DNA of 64,000 nt from Bradyrhizobium sp. Ce-3 (lineage in GTDB: Bacteria > Pseudomonadota > Alphaproteobacteria > Rhizobiales > Xanthobacteraceae), in the NCBI RefSeq assembly GCF_022835695.1, contig NZ_BQUV01000006.1, positions 248,001-312,000 on the forward strand. The letters are read 5' to 3'. Both the position numbers and the translations under genes were made by a program. Below, one piece after another: positions 44,139 through 52,774 of this stretch. Numbering within the stretch: the stretch's first letter is position 1; the number at the start of each line of letters is the position of its first letter. The notes under the pieces were generated by a model that did no database searches, had not been told where the DNA came from, and saw only the letters and a program-made list of their open reading frames with translations.

Positions 44139-44348
44139 TCAGTTCGGCGGCTTCAACTCGCCGGCCAGCCAACCAACCGCATCGGTTTTCAGGGGATCTA
44201 CGGGCATGGAGAGCTTTTCGGTCCGCCCGCAGGTCGAGCACTCAAAGGTGCGCTCCTCTAACCCACGCTCGCCCGGCGAGATCCGCGCCAAGGCCATCCG
44301 GTGCTTGCAAACCGGACACATCGGCCGTTCGTTGCTCGAGGCAGCCAT
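44139..44348 (-). CDS. small zinc-ribbon hypothetical protein
   Basis: A 69-residue protein with two CxxC pairs (PMCPVCKHR and FECSTCGRTE), forming a zinc ribbon of the rubredoxin-knuckle type. It has no membrane segment. Similar small proteins are common in Bradyrhizobium from memory, with unknown function. ATG matching MAASSNERP is preferred; the open frame extends to 44399. Confidence 0.72.
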   Translation of the reverse strand: MAASSNERPMCPVCKHRMALARISPGERGLEERTFECSTCGRTEKLSMPVDPLKTDAVGWLAGELKPPN

Positions 44349-44515
44349 CCCTAAGTCCCCGGGGCCGATCATGATACGTTTGGAGGCCGGAGTCTTCACC
44401 TTCGTGATGCCGGTAAGGTCGCTTTCAGCGCACTCCGCTACTTGCCGTCGAACAGTGACGTCGACAGCCGCTTATCGAGGCCTCTAAGCTGCACCGCACC
44501 GGGTTCGCGGAAGCC

Positions 44516-44950
44516 GTGTGGAGGGAGGCAGTGAACTTCCAGGTGACGGTCCTCAAGGTGTTGATTAGCTATCCGGATGGGTTCGCGACGATTGTGGACC
44601 TCAAGCGCGACGTGGCGATCCTTGCGACCAGCGGACGCGACTGGGCCGAACGCACCAAAAGATTGGCGGCGCGGGCGCCGGGCCTGGACATCTTCTCGCA
44701 AGGTCTCGTCGAGAGGCTCAACGGTGGCTGGCGTATCACGGACAAAGGCCGCTCCATCATTGAGGTCATGGAGGCGCGGCCGGCCGCCGCCCCGACAGAC
44801 GAGCCTCCTCCATTCCCTGTTATCGATGAATCGACGCCGGGAGCGGTGCCGACAAAGGCACCTTCGACTGCGACAGACCGGCGCAAGCGGGATAGAAAGC
44901 GGCGCCGGCGCGATCTGATCGCAGCGCGGGGAAGAGCCCAGGCTTCGTAG
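44516..44950 (+). CDS. hypothetical protein with winged-helix-like domain
   Basis: A 144-residue protein. The first 85 residues (VNFQVTVLKVLISYPDGFATIVDLKRDV... LERLNGGWRITDKGRSIIEVME-like) have the helix-turn-helix and wing pattern of a small DNA-binding or restriction-associated domain. The tail is Pro-rich, then strongly basic (RRKRDRKRRRRD). GTG at 44516 is the only start in reach; protein-like sequence (ASKLHRTGFAEAV) continues upstream in frame to 44459, so the N-terminus may be damaged. Confidence 0.62.
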   Translation: MWREAVNFQVTVLKVLISYPDGFATIVDLKRDVAILATSGRDWAERTKRLAARAPGLDIFSQGLVERLNGGWRITDKGRSIIEVMEARPAAAPTDEPPPFPVIDESTPGAVPTKAPSTATDRRKRDRKRRRRDLIAARGRAQAS

Positions 44951-45431
44951 GGGCGTCCGTGCTCGCACGGCGGCTTTTGCGTCGTTGATGTTGCGCAATG
45001 CCTCGGAGGAAAGCGCCCCGGTCGACGGGGTTGATCCGTCGGGTCCGCCATCGGTCCCAACGCTGTGCCCAGCCGAGCATTCCGTGCCGCCGCAGAACGA
45101 TCCCGATAGCAAGTATTTCCGTGCCCCCGATGACATGACCACTCTATCAATTCAATCACGCGGCTTTTGGTCCTGACGGGCACAGCCAATCTACCGAGCG
45201 AGCCTAGCCGGGTGCATGTGCGGGCGCCGTGCCACCCGCCATCAGCATTGACCGAGCTCATCAGCGCGCCTCGACGGTGTGGCAACCTCAAACCAAAGGG
45301 CTTTTCATCGCTCTAGAATGGACCCTTGAATATCTTCGCGCGTTGAATGAATCGACCGCGCCCGGAGTCCGACCGAAGCGTCTCGCGTCGCCGGCCTGAT
45401 CAGGGCGACCGGTCTCACAAGGATCGCCAAC
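44951..45431. other. 481-base gap without recognised gene
   Basis: Several overlapping frames exist on the minus strand, but none resembles a protein by composition. Nothing else was recognised apart from the upstream region of the small gene at 45432. Confidence 0.4.
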
Positions 45432-45617
45432 ATGACTGGATCGAACTTGCCGCGCCACATCGTGGACCGATTTGAGAGGCGTTGGGCACAAAAGCTCGAA
45501 GCTCAAGCGCTTAACTGGCAATCGGCAAAACCCGGCGGTCGGACCTCGACCGATCGGGGCGTGTCGGTCATTCGGCATCGGAGGCGGCCAAAGCTGGCGA
45601 AAGCGCCAGCGGCTTAG
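45432..45617 (+). CDS. small basic hypothetical protein, 61 aa
   Basis: A 61-residue protein (MTGSNLPRHIVDRFERRWA..., with a tail VIRHRRRPKLAKAP). It is basic, helical at the start and lacks a signal peptide. I have the impression of very similar short proteins in several Bradyrhizobium genomes, but no function is known. It starts from an ATG preceded by AAGGA at a loose spacing. Confidence 0.6.
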   Translation: MTGSNLPRHIVDRFERRWAQKLEAQALNWQSAKPGGRTSTDRGVSVIRHRRRPKLAKAPAA

Positions 45618-45973
45618 CTTTTTCGAAACTCTCTCGAACCGCCATCGGAGCGGCCGATCACGGTCGAGTACGCCCCGCGCACCTCGACCAGGGTAATGCC
45701 CACACGTTAGCCTTGTGCCGTAGCATCGCGATCAGCCGGTTGCGTGTCCAAAAATTCAGCGTGCGGTTGAGGTCGCGAGCTGAACTCACTGTGCCGGCTA
45801 GGCGAATTTCCAAGCTTGGAACAAAGTCCCGCGGTTGGAAGAGCGCCGCCGCGATGATGGTTGCGCTCGGCCGTCTTGATTCCGGCGGTGCGGTTCACAA
45901 TTAACCGGAACGTCGAGACGAGACGGAAGTTCAGCGACAATGTTGACGTGCTGATTTTCACAAGGTGGTTGAT
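45618..45973. other. 356-base gap with a near-EcfG promoter
   Basis: No gene is recognised. GGAAC (45907-45911), 16 bases and AGTT (45928-45931) resemble an EcfG-type promoter (consensus ends CGTT), lying 43 bases before the isochorismatase-like gene. Confidence 0.45.
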
Positions 45974-46576
45974 ATGGGCAGGCTTAAGGGCCCCCCGGGG
46001 CCATATAGTGTCCACCTCTGCATCGACATGCAACGCTTGTTCGCCGAAAACGGTCCATGGCCGACGCCTTGGCTGCGTCGCGTGCTTCCCACGATCGAAA
46101 GCCTCGTTCGTCGTGCGCCCGAGCGCACCATCTTTACGCGCCTCATTCCTCCGATCGCGTCTGGCGAAGCCAAAGGAATGTGGCAAACCTACTACGCAAA
46201 ATGGCCATCCGTCACCCGCGCTGTCATGGATCTCTCGCTTCTTCGTCTCGTGCCAGAACTCGAGCAATTCGCACCGCCCGCTACTGTAATCGATAAACCG
46301 GTCTATTCCGCCTTCGCAACCGGCCAGCTTCACGCGCATTTGCAGGCTAAACATGTGAATACCCTAATCGTCACTGGCTCTGAAACCGACGTTTGCGTCC
46401 TTTCGAGCGTGCTAAACGCCGTGGACCATGGCTATCGGTTGATTGTCGTGAAGGATGGCCTGTGTAGCTCTTCGGACGAAGCGCACAACGCCTCGATGCA
46501 GCTCTACGCTGGTCGGTTCGATATCCAAGTCGAGTTGGCGGACGCCGAAGAGGTGCTAGACGGTTGGGCCCCGTGA
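45974..46576 (+). CDS. isochorismatase-like cysteine hydrolase
   Basis: A 200-residue protein of the isochorismatase-like cysteine hydrolase family. The catalytic Asp is in VHLCIDMQRLFAENGPW, the conserved cis-peptide region is near LIVTGSETDVCVLSSV, and that stretch holds the nucleophilic Cys. The lysine is probably in VIDKPVYSAF. Substrates in the family include nicotinamide, biuret and isochorismate; this one cannot be assigned. The GTG at 45965 is an alternative start. Confidence 0.86.
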   Translation: MGRLKGPPGPYSVHLCIDMQRLFAENGPWPTPWLRRVLPTIESLVRRAPERTIFTRLIPPIASGEAKGMWQTYYAKWPSVTRAVMDLSLLRLVPELEQFAPPATVIDKPVYSAFATGQLHAHLQAKHVNTLIVTGSETDVCVLSSVLNAVDHGYRLIVVKDGLCSSSDEAHNASMQLYAGRFDIQVELADAEEVLDGWAP

Positions 46577-46796
46577 AGGTGGTTTGCTATCGTGCGACAG
46601 ACAGAATCCCACATGACAGTTGAAGTCGAGCGTCGAGGCTTAGGACCCAACGCGCTGCGCTCGAGGTCGGAAGAGCAAAGCGGCAAGGATTCAAGGCCGC
46701 CCGCATTGGTGGCGAAATAGATTAGCCGCACTCCGTCCGCTCACAACAGCCGCCCAACGTAAGATGACCAGAGCTATGGAGCGACCAACGTAACAT

Positions 46797-47264
46797 TCAA
46801 TAAACTCTGCTTTGGTGGCGCTGCCATCGCCCTCCGCGCGCTGACCTTATCTTGCGCCGGACGTACCAAGCCGCCACGGAGACGACCAGCCAGGCGAGCG
46901 AGCCGGCAACGAACGCTCCGGGCGCGCTGACCTCGACCGTCAGCCAGAACGCGACCGCGAATGCCAACATGCCGAGTGCGCCGAGGGCCGCGCCGGCGGA
47001 ATCGACCGCGGCCGCCTCTTGGCCGCGACGCGTCCCGGCGAGACCAGCCCCGTGCTTACGGCGGATTTCATGCTTTTCGATCAACGTCGCGCTGGCGCAA
47101 AAGATGGCAGGAAAGGCGAGGAAAAGGCCGCCGACCAAAGCTCCGAAGCGGCTGCTGATGAGACCGGTGAGCGCGGTGGCGGCGCCGCCGAGCGCGAAGC
47201 GGATCAGGTACTCGTACCAACGCCCTTCCTTGAGTGATGACGGTGAAAAGTGAATTGGCGTCAT
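46797..47264 (-). CDS. DUF3147-type membrane protein (second of pair)
   Basis: A 155-residue protein with four probable membrane helices (FALGGAATALTGLISSRFGALVGGLFLAFPAIF; AGAALGALGMLAFAVAFWLTV; PGAFVAGSLAWLVVSVAAWYV). A charged loop (EKHEIRRKHGAG) separates the pairs. It overlaps the upstream DUF3147 gene by 4 bases. The function is unknown. Confidence 0.75.
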   Translation of the reverse strand: MTPIHFSPSSLKEGRWYEYLIRFALGGAATALTGLISSRFGALVGGLFLAFPAIFCASATLIEKHEIRRKHGAGLAGTRRGQEAAAVDSAGAALGALGMLAFAVAFWLTVEVSAPGAFVAGSLAWLVVSVAAWYVRRKIRSARGGRWQRHQSRVY

Positions 47265-47608
47265 AGTGGTCCTCCGGCGAGCGCCAGCAGGCCGAAGGCA
47301 ACGACTAGCCAGACGACGAGGGAGATCATCGTGGCCGGGAATGCTCGCAGCCGTGCCCGAATGAGGAGATTGCTTACGACGATGCTGTAGGCAGCGAGCG
47401 CGCCCGCGCCCGCCATCATCGCCTGGCTTTGCAGGGCCGCGTAGTCGGGAGTGTGCGTGTAGAGCGCGATACCGAGAGTAACGAGCGCGACGGAGGGCGC
47501 GGCCCCGAACAGGCCAGCGAAGCTCTTGGGTCGCAGGATATCGCCAAGCGTCGCGAAAATTGACACCAGGGCACCGCCGACGAGAAAGCGAACGACGTAT
47601 TCAGTCAT
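47261..47608 (-). CDS. DUF3147-type membrane protein (first of pair)
   Basis: A 115-residue protein of four membrane helices (VVRFLVGGALVSIFATLGDIL; SFAGLFGAAPSVALVTLGIAL; MMAGAGALAAYSIVVSNLL; MISLVVWLVVAFGLLALAGG). The ATG matching MTEYVVRFL is preferred over a long, non-membrane upstream extension to 47842. A near-EcfG promoter lies upstream at 47817-47841. Confidence 0.76.
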   Translation of the reverse strand: MTEYVVRFLVGGALVSIFATLGDILRPKSFAGLFGAAPSVALVTLGIALYTHTPDYAALQSQAMMAGAGALAAYSIVVSNLLIRARLRAFPATMISLVVWLVVAFGLLALAGGPL

Positions 47609-48063
47609 TTCGTTTTGCCAAGTTTCGCGAGCGGACCTCCGCTTCAATAGACTGGACTTTTGCGCGGGGCAGCGGCGAATGAGCGTCGACGACGACATCG
47701 TCATTCTTCCTGCTGGGACAGGCCCGCGCTCGTGTGATAAATCTTGGCGATAGAGACTTTCTGGAAATCCGGCTGCCCTGGTCATAGTTGTGCGATCGCA
47801 AAAACAAGTACCTTTTAACGCGCCAGTTGCAGTCCGGTTCACGATATGTTTGCGCTGTAGAGGAAGACAATTTCTCGCAGGTTCGAAGCTAATACGTCAC
47901 TTGCCACCGAGGCCTCGTGGGCGATTGCCAACAGGGCCTCGATCATGATCGTGTATTTGACCCCGCCGGCGATGGTGGAAGCTGCGAATGCGTTTCCGCA
48001 CGATCAGTTCGGCCGCGGGCACCATGTCCACTCAACCGGCTATCGACCGCGGCATCAGCTTGG
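47609..48063. other. 455-base gap with a near-EcfG promoter
   Basis: No protein-like frame is seen. On the minus strand TGAAC, 16 bases and CGTT (47841-47817) resembles an EcfG-type promoter for the DUF3147 pair, with the -35 box one base off consensus. Confidence 0.45.
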
Positions 48064-48312
48064 TCACCAGTCGGTCCGCAAAGAATATCGATGCATCAGC
48101 CTTCTGGAAGTGGTGCTGACAGCGTGTTGGACGCTGTCAAGATCGGCTCCGTCCCGGACGGTTGCGGTCAGCGTCCACTTCGTGTCTCCGGCGCTTCTTG
48201 TTTCGACAACCTCGAGTTCGACGGAGACAACGTATTCGCCACCGGGGAAAGCGCGAATCTCCCTTAGAGCGACTAGCTCTAAGTCCTTTGCAGAGATGAA
48301 CGTCGTGACCAC
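48064..48312 (-). CDS. small hypothetical stress protein, 82 aa
   Basis: An 82-residue protein of mixed alpha/beta character (FISAKDLELVALREIRAFPGG, then VSVELEVVETR and KWTLTATVRDGADLDSV). It has no signal peptide. No family is recognised. An exact GGAAC-N16-CGTT promoter lies 40-64 bases upstream on the same strand, which supports that it is a true gene and part of the general stress response. Confidence 0.66.
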   Translation of the reverse strand: MVTTFISAKDLELVALREIRAFPGGEYVVSVELEVVETRSAGDTKWTLTATVRDGADLDSVQHAVSTTSRRLMHRYSLRTDW

Positions 48313-48623
48313 CGCAGGCTCCAGCCGAAGCTCGCCCAGTCTCAGTTTAAAAACGGCGAAGCCTCGGTCCGGTTCCTGCGAAATGCAGAGCAGTCGCCTG
48401 TCTCAACTTCCCCTCAGAGGGTCAAAATGGGGAGTCGCGGATCGTTCAAAGCCATTGGGGGTACTGAAGATATTGCCAACCGGTTTCCAGTAAACACCAA
48501 TCGAATAGATGTTCATTCCGATGCTTCGGAGCCTAAACGCGTGAGCGCCGCAGCACTCTTCTTAGAATGCTTTCAAACATACTTCTTTCATAGCATCCCA
48601 GTCAGTTTCCGCAGGACACGATC
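48313..48623. other. 311-base gap with an EcfG promoter
   Basis: Apart from the stress promoter at 48352-48376 for the minus-strand gene, nothing is recognised. Confidence 0.4.
48352..48376 (-). promoter_or_regulatory. EcfG-type general stress promoter (exact match)
   Basis: On the minus strand GGAAC is followed by 16 bases and CGTT, the consensus of EcfG sigma factors in Alphaproteobacteria. It faces the 82-residue gene. Confidence 0.75.
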
Positions 48624-48895
48624 ATGGTCGCTGTAACCCTCCGCAACTCTTCGAAGAGGCGCAGCGCGCTCTGGAAGTCCGTGCGGCGCAGCACAATCGT
48701 AGCGCGAAAGCGGAAACGCGCGCCATTCTGGAGACAGCCGTACGTCCCGAGGGCCGGCTATGGCTCGGCACCGCCCTCTCGGAGATGTCGCCGCGATCGC
48801 CGCCACGCGCGGGTCCGCCGTGTTATCGCGCGACACGAGTTCGTTCAATGCCGCCGGTCTGACGATAATCGATCCCTCGACCGTGAGCAGCTGAC
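48624..48895 (+). pseudogene. collapsed FitA/FitB toxin-antitoxin remnant
   Basis: The ATG opens MVAVTLRN, then the frame shifts by one base near 48648; the other frame continues FEEAQRALEVRAAQHNRSAK and ETRAILETAVRPEGRLWLG, the ribbon-helix-helix and linker of FitA. It then runs through another frame change into DVAAIAATRGSAVLSRDTSS and FNAAGLTIIDPS, the C-terminal end of a FitB/VapC PIN toxin, and stops at 48895. Most of the toxin between these parts (about 100 residues) is missing. Neither part can work. Confidence 0.65.
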
Positions 48896-49131
48896 AGGGT
48901 GTCGCGCGGGCCTCACCAAGCTTGAGCGCGACAAGTCCGTCGTGAAGGCTCCGGTCTGCGAAGATCTGTTTGACCTGATGCCGCAAACTGAGATCCCGGC
49001 TCGCGTAGAGGGACTGGCATGCCCCATTTCGCGCGGGAATCGGCCAGTCCGAGTTTCTGACGTGGGCTTAAAGCGCTATATGTTGGCGATGGCCGGCTCA
49101 AAGCATCGCCTTAGATCAGACCGTAGCGCCG

Positions 49132-49503
49132 ATGGCTCAACGGACCTTGGTTCTGTTCGGACACGCCGCCCGCGCCGCCTACGGCGACGGGTTGGTGAAG
49201 CTTGTGTTGTTCGGCAGCCGCTCACGGGCTGGAGCCCGATGGGACAGCGACATCGATATCGCCGTCGTGTTGCGCGACCTTCCCGACCGCCGGGCCGACC
49301 GGGATCGGCTGGCTGATCTTGCGTATGACGCGATCGTCGAGACCAGCTTGGACATCCAAACGGTGCCTGTCTCCCTGGACGAATGGGAGCACCCGGAACA
49401 GCACACCAGCCCGGCACTGATCCGCGCGATCAAGCGCGACGGGGTCGTCGTCGAGGCCGGCCATGATCCGCGACCTGCTGAACAAAGCGTCCCATCAAGC
49501 TAG
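49132..49503 (+). CDS. MntA-type nucleotidyltransferase antitoxin
   Basis: A 123-residue minimal nucleotidyltransferase. The motif LVLFGSRSRAG...WDSDIDIAVVL gives the GSxxxG and the DxD metal pair (DSDID). In the HEPN-MNT systems MntA adenylylates the HEPN RNase toxin and so silences it. The gene looks intact. The adjoining HEPN gene is broken. The start ATG is at 49132; the last residues overlap the HEPN start. Confidence 0.8.
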   Translation: MAQRTLVLFGHAARAAYGDGLVKLVLFGSRSRAGARWDSDIDIAVVLRDLPDRRADRDRLADLAYDAIVETSLDIQTVPVSLDEWEHPEQHTSPALIRAIKRDGVVVEAGHDPRPAEQSVPSS

Positions 49504-49650
49504 GGCCGCTAAGGCCTCCTGGAGGGCGAAGCGCCCGACGACCCCGTCAGCCTAGCCTATTATTCCGCGTTCAATACGACCCGTGCGCCGATCGCCACCA
49601 GCTGGCGGACGCTGTTCGAAAACGCCTGTCGTCGGGGAATGACATTTTGA
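49463..49650 (+). pseudogene. frameshifted, truncated HEPN toxin
   Basis: An ATG overlapping the MntA end opens MIRDLLNKASHQARAAKAS, as expected for a HEPN protein. The frame changes near 49517; the shifted frame reads LEGEAPDDPVSLAYYSAFNT, which is the normal HEPN helix with the AYYSAFN motif. It then ends at 49650 without the second half and its RxxxxH catalytic motif. The toxin should be dead. Confidence 0.72.
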
Positions 49651-49695
49651 AGAACTCTTTGCTGCGACGCACGTTGGAAGCTGGAGGATTACTCT

Positions 49696-50376
49696 ATGAT
49701 ATTCAGCGGCTTTATTTTCGATATCGAAGGCACGCTCGTCGATTGTGTGCCCCACACCCTCAAAAGCCTGCAGGAAGCGCTCAAAGAGCGCGGGCACGCC
49801 GTTTCATACGAAACCTTGCAACTCTATTCGGGCCTCGATGGCGACGAGACACTGAAGCTTGTTGCGCCGTCGTTCAAGGAAGACGAGCGAAAGCAAATGC
49901 TCAAGGATGCTGGGAAATACTACGAGCAAAGCTATCTTGCCTCGGTCCGGCCCTTCGCGGGCGTGCGCGCGCTTTTCACCGCAATCAAGCAAGGGGGCGG
50001 CGCCATCGCCCTCGCAACCGACTGCAAGGGAGCGCCGCTGAAGGTCTATCGCGATCTCCTCGGCGTCGACGACCTTGTCGATTATATCGCTTGCGGCGAT
50101 GATATTCCCAAGGGCAAGCCCGATCCCGCGGTGATCGATCTCGCGGTCAAAAAGCTTGGCCTCCCCGCCGGGCGTTGCGTGATGACCGGCGACACGCCTT
50201 ACGATTGCGCGGCTGCGGCCGCCGCGGGTGTGACCGCGGTGGGGCTTCTGAGCGGCGGTTTCGCGCGCGACGCGTTGCTCGAAGCAGGCGCCATTGATGT
50301 TCTGGAACAAATCACAGAACTCGAGGGGCTCTTATTCGGAGAGGATAAGGACCCTCGTGAAACAAGACATTTTTGA
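49696..50376 (+). CDS. HAD-superfamily hydrolase, phosphoglycolate-phosphatase-like
   Basis: A 226-residue HAD hydrolase. Motif I is FDIEGTLVD, with the nucleophile Asp9 but Glu in place of the usual second Asp at position 11. The helical cap domain spans about residues 15-80, motif II is near ALATDCKG, motif III Lys is in IPKGKPDP, and motif IV is MTGDTPYD. The closest type is phosphatase of small phosphorylated metabolites. GGAGG precedes the ATG. The motif I change may alter metal use or activity. Confidence 0.85.
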   Translation: MIFSGFIFDIEGTLVDCVPHTLKSLQEALKERGHAVSYETLQLYSGLDGDETLKLVAPSFKEDERKQMLKDAGKYYEQSYLASVRPFAGVRALFTAIKQGGGAIALATDCKGAPLKVYRDLLGVDDLVDYIACGDDIPKGKPDPAVIDLAVKKLGLPAGRCVMTGDTPYDCAAAAAAGVTAVGLLSGGFARDALLEAGAIDVLEQITELEGLLFGEDKDPRETRHF

Positions 50377-50495
50377 TTGCAGAGGGAGCGTGTGCGCCCA
50401 TCGGACTTTAAGGCCACGAATTATGTCGCGGGATACGCGGCGCGTGGTTGCGTTCGATGGTAACCCGCATTCCGCGCGAGCTCGTGCGGCAGCGT

Positions 50496-50894
50496 CTACC
50501 GTTTGGCGGGGGGGCCGCTCTTGTTTCCGGGGAGCCCCTTTACGTTTGCAGGATCCTGCTCCTGCACTGGCAGGTTCGAACCCACAGTACCCTGCTTGGC
50601 CGCTGGACCGCTTTTGCTTCCCGGCGCCCCGCTAATTCCGGCCCCCGAATTCTGAGCGCTCGGTGACGAGGTCGCGCTGGATGGCGTATTGGCATGCTCG
50701 GGCTCTCCGGGCGGATGGGCAGAAGCCCCGGGCCGTTCCTGGTCGCCTACATAACCGGAGGCGCCGGAGTTATTCGTCTTAATGCCCTTATCGGCCTCTT
50801 CTTGCACACTCTGGCCAGGTGCAGTCGTCTGGGCCGCTGCTGGGGCCAATGCTGCGACGCTAAGGATCACCGCTGGAATCAAATATGTCCTCAT
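50496..50894 (-). CDS. exported low-complexity hypothetical protein
   Basis: A 132-residue protein with a signal peptide (YLIPAVILSVAALAPAAAQ) and a Ser/Gly/Pro/Ala-rich, probably disordered mature part. There are two related KSGPxAK segments (APGSKSGPAAKQG and LPGNKSGPPAKR). It has no recognised domain. A GAGG-type ribosome site precedes the ATG. Confidence 0.68.
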   Translation of the reverse strand: MRTYLIPAVILSVAALAPAAAQTTAPGQSVQEEADKGIKTNNSGASGYVGDQERPGASAHPPGEPEHANTPSSATSSPSAQNSGAGISGAPGSKSGPAAKQGTVGSNLPVQEQDPANVKGLPGNKSGPPAKR

Positions 50895-51117
50895 GGCTTC
50901 CTCCTCGGCTTTGCCTAAAGACTCAATACATCCGGTATCTCAGCGTTTCATTCGAGCGAAAATTAGCCGCTGAGAAGATTGCCGCAAGAGGCTCTGAGCG
51001 CGAGGAGAGCAGCTCGGACGGATAATTCACTGCGGTCGCGTCTCTGGCTGGACCAATGCCGCACGGCCTAAGGCGCCAACTTCCATTCCCGAAAGAAGCT
51101 TCCACACGTGGCCTAGG

Positions 51118-51846
51118 CTATCGCTCGCTCAGATTTTCGCGAACTGCATTCATCCCGCTTTTGCCGGCCTCTTGCAGCCTTTCTAGAGTTTCCGCCCCTA
51201 TGTCACTGGCTTCGGCCCTGAGCGTATCAGAGGCTTCGCGCATGCTCCGCGACACCGCTCCGGCTCGCGTTTTCAGGTCATCTTTAACACCATCGCTGAA
51301 CTCGCCAACCCATTCGTTCTCGAGATCGGACGCACTGAGCGCGCTCCCGAGCGCGGCTCCCACCGCAACGCCCATCGCACCAAGCAGAAGCGGTTGTCTT
51401 TCGAGCAGATCCGAAAGGGAGGACTGCACCTGCGCAATAGTTTCACTTTGGGGCAACTTATCACCAAGCTTACCGAAGCTTTCCTGCGCATAGGCGACGC
51501 CCTCATCGAGTCGATCCTTGATCGTACCCGCTGCGTTTGACATGGCATCGGACGCCGAGCTTCTGGCGTCGCGCAGCGTATCGCTGAGGGGCTGTGATGA
51601 TCCAACGTCCATTTCGGGGGCCGTTGGAGGACTGTTGGTGAATTTCGGCGCCGGCCGGGTATCTGGCGCGCCGGTATCGGCTTTCGGCCAAACGGCCTCG
51701 CTTACCGAACTGGCCGCGCTCTTCACTCTCGCGTTGCCGACTAACAGCCAAAGGGCGCCACCGCCAATGAGAATGCCGGCCAGTGGGTTTTCGCGCACCG
51801 CTTCGCGCAAATTGTCAAGAAAGCTACCCCTTTGTGTGCCGCTCAT
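51118..51846 (-). CDS. membrane-anchored helical stress-type protein
   Basis: A 242-residue protein with a membrane segment near the N-terminus (PLAGILIGGGALWLLVGNA), a Pro/Ser linker, and a long amphipathic, Ala/Ser/Asp-rich helical part with a second hydrophobic stretch (LLLGAMGVAVGAALGSALSA). It belongs in style with the other three proteins of this operon. It overlaps the holin-like gene by 4 bases and is last in the unit. No enzymatic motif is seen. Confidence 0.78.
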   Translation of the reverse strand: MSGTQRGSFLDNLREAVRENPLAGILIGGGALWLLVGNARVKSAASSVSEAVWPKADTGAPDTRPAPKFTNSPPTAPEMDVGSSQPLSDTLRDARSSASDAMSNAAGTIKDRLDEGVAYAQESFGKLGDKLPQSETIAQVQSSLSDLLERQPLLLGAMGVAVGAALGSALSASDLENEWVGEFSDGVKDDLKTRAGAVSRSMREASDTLRAEASDIGAETLERLQEAGKSGMNAVRENLSER

Positions 51847-52238
51847 CGCGCCATTTCCTTTACAGTGTTCTTGTCCTTCTCGAGCTGGCGGATCGTTTCG
51901 CGGGGCGCCAGATTGCGCGCGTCCAGCCGGTTCCTGCCGACCGCAAACAACACGCCAGCGCTGACCGCGGCAACGACTGCTGAAACAAGATAGGAGATCG
52001 GTGCTGACCAGCCCGCCGCGATCAAGGCGGCGGACAGCGCGAAAAGCGCCATGACAATCGCCGGGATGACCAAGATCGCGCCCGCGGCGAAGAAGCCTAC
52101 CGCATGACTAACCTGCCGCGTCTTCTCGCCGAATTCGGCTTTGGCGAGATCGACCTCGTTCTGGAAGAGCTTGGCGAACTGCGAGAGGGCGTCGCCCAGT
52201 AGGGCTGAGATCGTGCGAAAATCCGATTGCGTAGTCAT
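51843..52238 (-). CDS. DUF1469/phage holin family membrane protein
   Basis: A 131-residue protein with an N-terminal amphipathic helix (ALLGDALSQFAKLFQNEVDLAKAE) and two membrane helices (VGFFAAGAILVIPAIVMALFAL; PISYLVSAVVAAVSAGVLFAV). This is the DUF1469 or actinobacterial holin superfamily III pattern, which in host genomes is a stress-associated membrane protein rather than a true holin. Overlaps of 4 bases with both neighbours point to one operon. Confidence 0.85.
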   Translation of the reverse strand: MTTQSDFRTISALLGDALSQFAKLFQNEVDLAKAEFGEKTRQVSHAVGFFAAGAILVIPAIVMALFALSAALIAAGWSAPISYLVSAVVAAVSAGVLFAVGRNRLDARNLAPRETIRQLEKDKNTVKEMAR

Positions 52239-52774
52239 GATGCGTCCTCGCTTCGCGAGGACGAAGACTCCTTCCCTGAAGCCTTCAGGAAACGGACAGC
52301 GGCGAAGCCGGCGAGCACGGAGAGTCCAACAAAAGCGGCGGGCTGCCGCCTGGCGAAGTCGGTTGCCCCGTCGAGGAGATCCCGGAAAGTGCCCTCGCGA
52401 ACCTTTTCGGCGGCGCCTTCCACATAGTCGGCGGCGGAATTGATCCCGCGCGCGGCAAAGGGGGCGTCGGTCTCGAAAGCATGAGCGGCCTGGCGGATGT
52501 TGCCAGCAAACCGGTTTACAAAATCCGCACCCGACCGCTGTTGCGCCTCGGCCTTGTCCTGGAACCGATCAGCGGCTCCTTCTGCCGCTTCCATGGCCTG
52601 GTCGGCAGCCTCCTCGAACTTGTCGCGTGCGAGGTCTGTTGAGGCTCTCAACGCATCGCCTGCGCGCTGTTTCACTTCCGCGCCAGCACTGGCGACCTGA
52701 TCCTTCAGGTTCGGGGCGGTCGCGCCTTGGCCTTGAGAAGAACCTTTCTGGGTATGAAGATCGGAGTCGGTCAT
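52235..52774 (-). CDS. alanine-rich amphipathic helical protein
   Basis: A 179-residue protein that is mainly Ala/Glu/Asp/Lys-rich amphipathic helix (apolipoprotein or LEA-like), with one hydrophobic helix near the end (PAAFVGLSVLAGFAAVRFL). It may lie along the membrane surface. It overlaps both neighbours by 4 bases. Confidence 0.76.
   Translation of the reverse strand: MTDSDLHTQKGSSQGQGATAPNLKDQVASAGAEVKQRAGDALRASTDLARDKFEEAADQAMEAAEGAADRFQDKAEAQQRSGADFVNRFAGNIRQAAHAFETDAPFAARGINSAADYVEGAAEKVREGTFRDLLDGATDFARRQPAAFVGLSVLAGFAAVRFLKASGKESSSSRSEDAS

Noticed and set aside
48624-49316. Single 230-residue plus-strand frame
   Set aside because: Only its first codons match FitA; the rest is the wrong frame. 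The FitA and FitB matches lie in the neighbouring frames, so it was recorded as a remnant.
40798-50400. Integrase, transposase or tRNA marking the island edge
   Set aside because: None was found in any frame; only repeats and gene content suggest the border.
51843-52238. Prophage holin, and hence a prophage remnant
   Set aside because: No other phage gene is near; the DUF1469 family is common in chromosomal stress operons and the gene overlaps non-phage neighbours.
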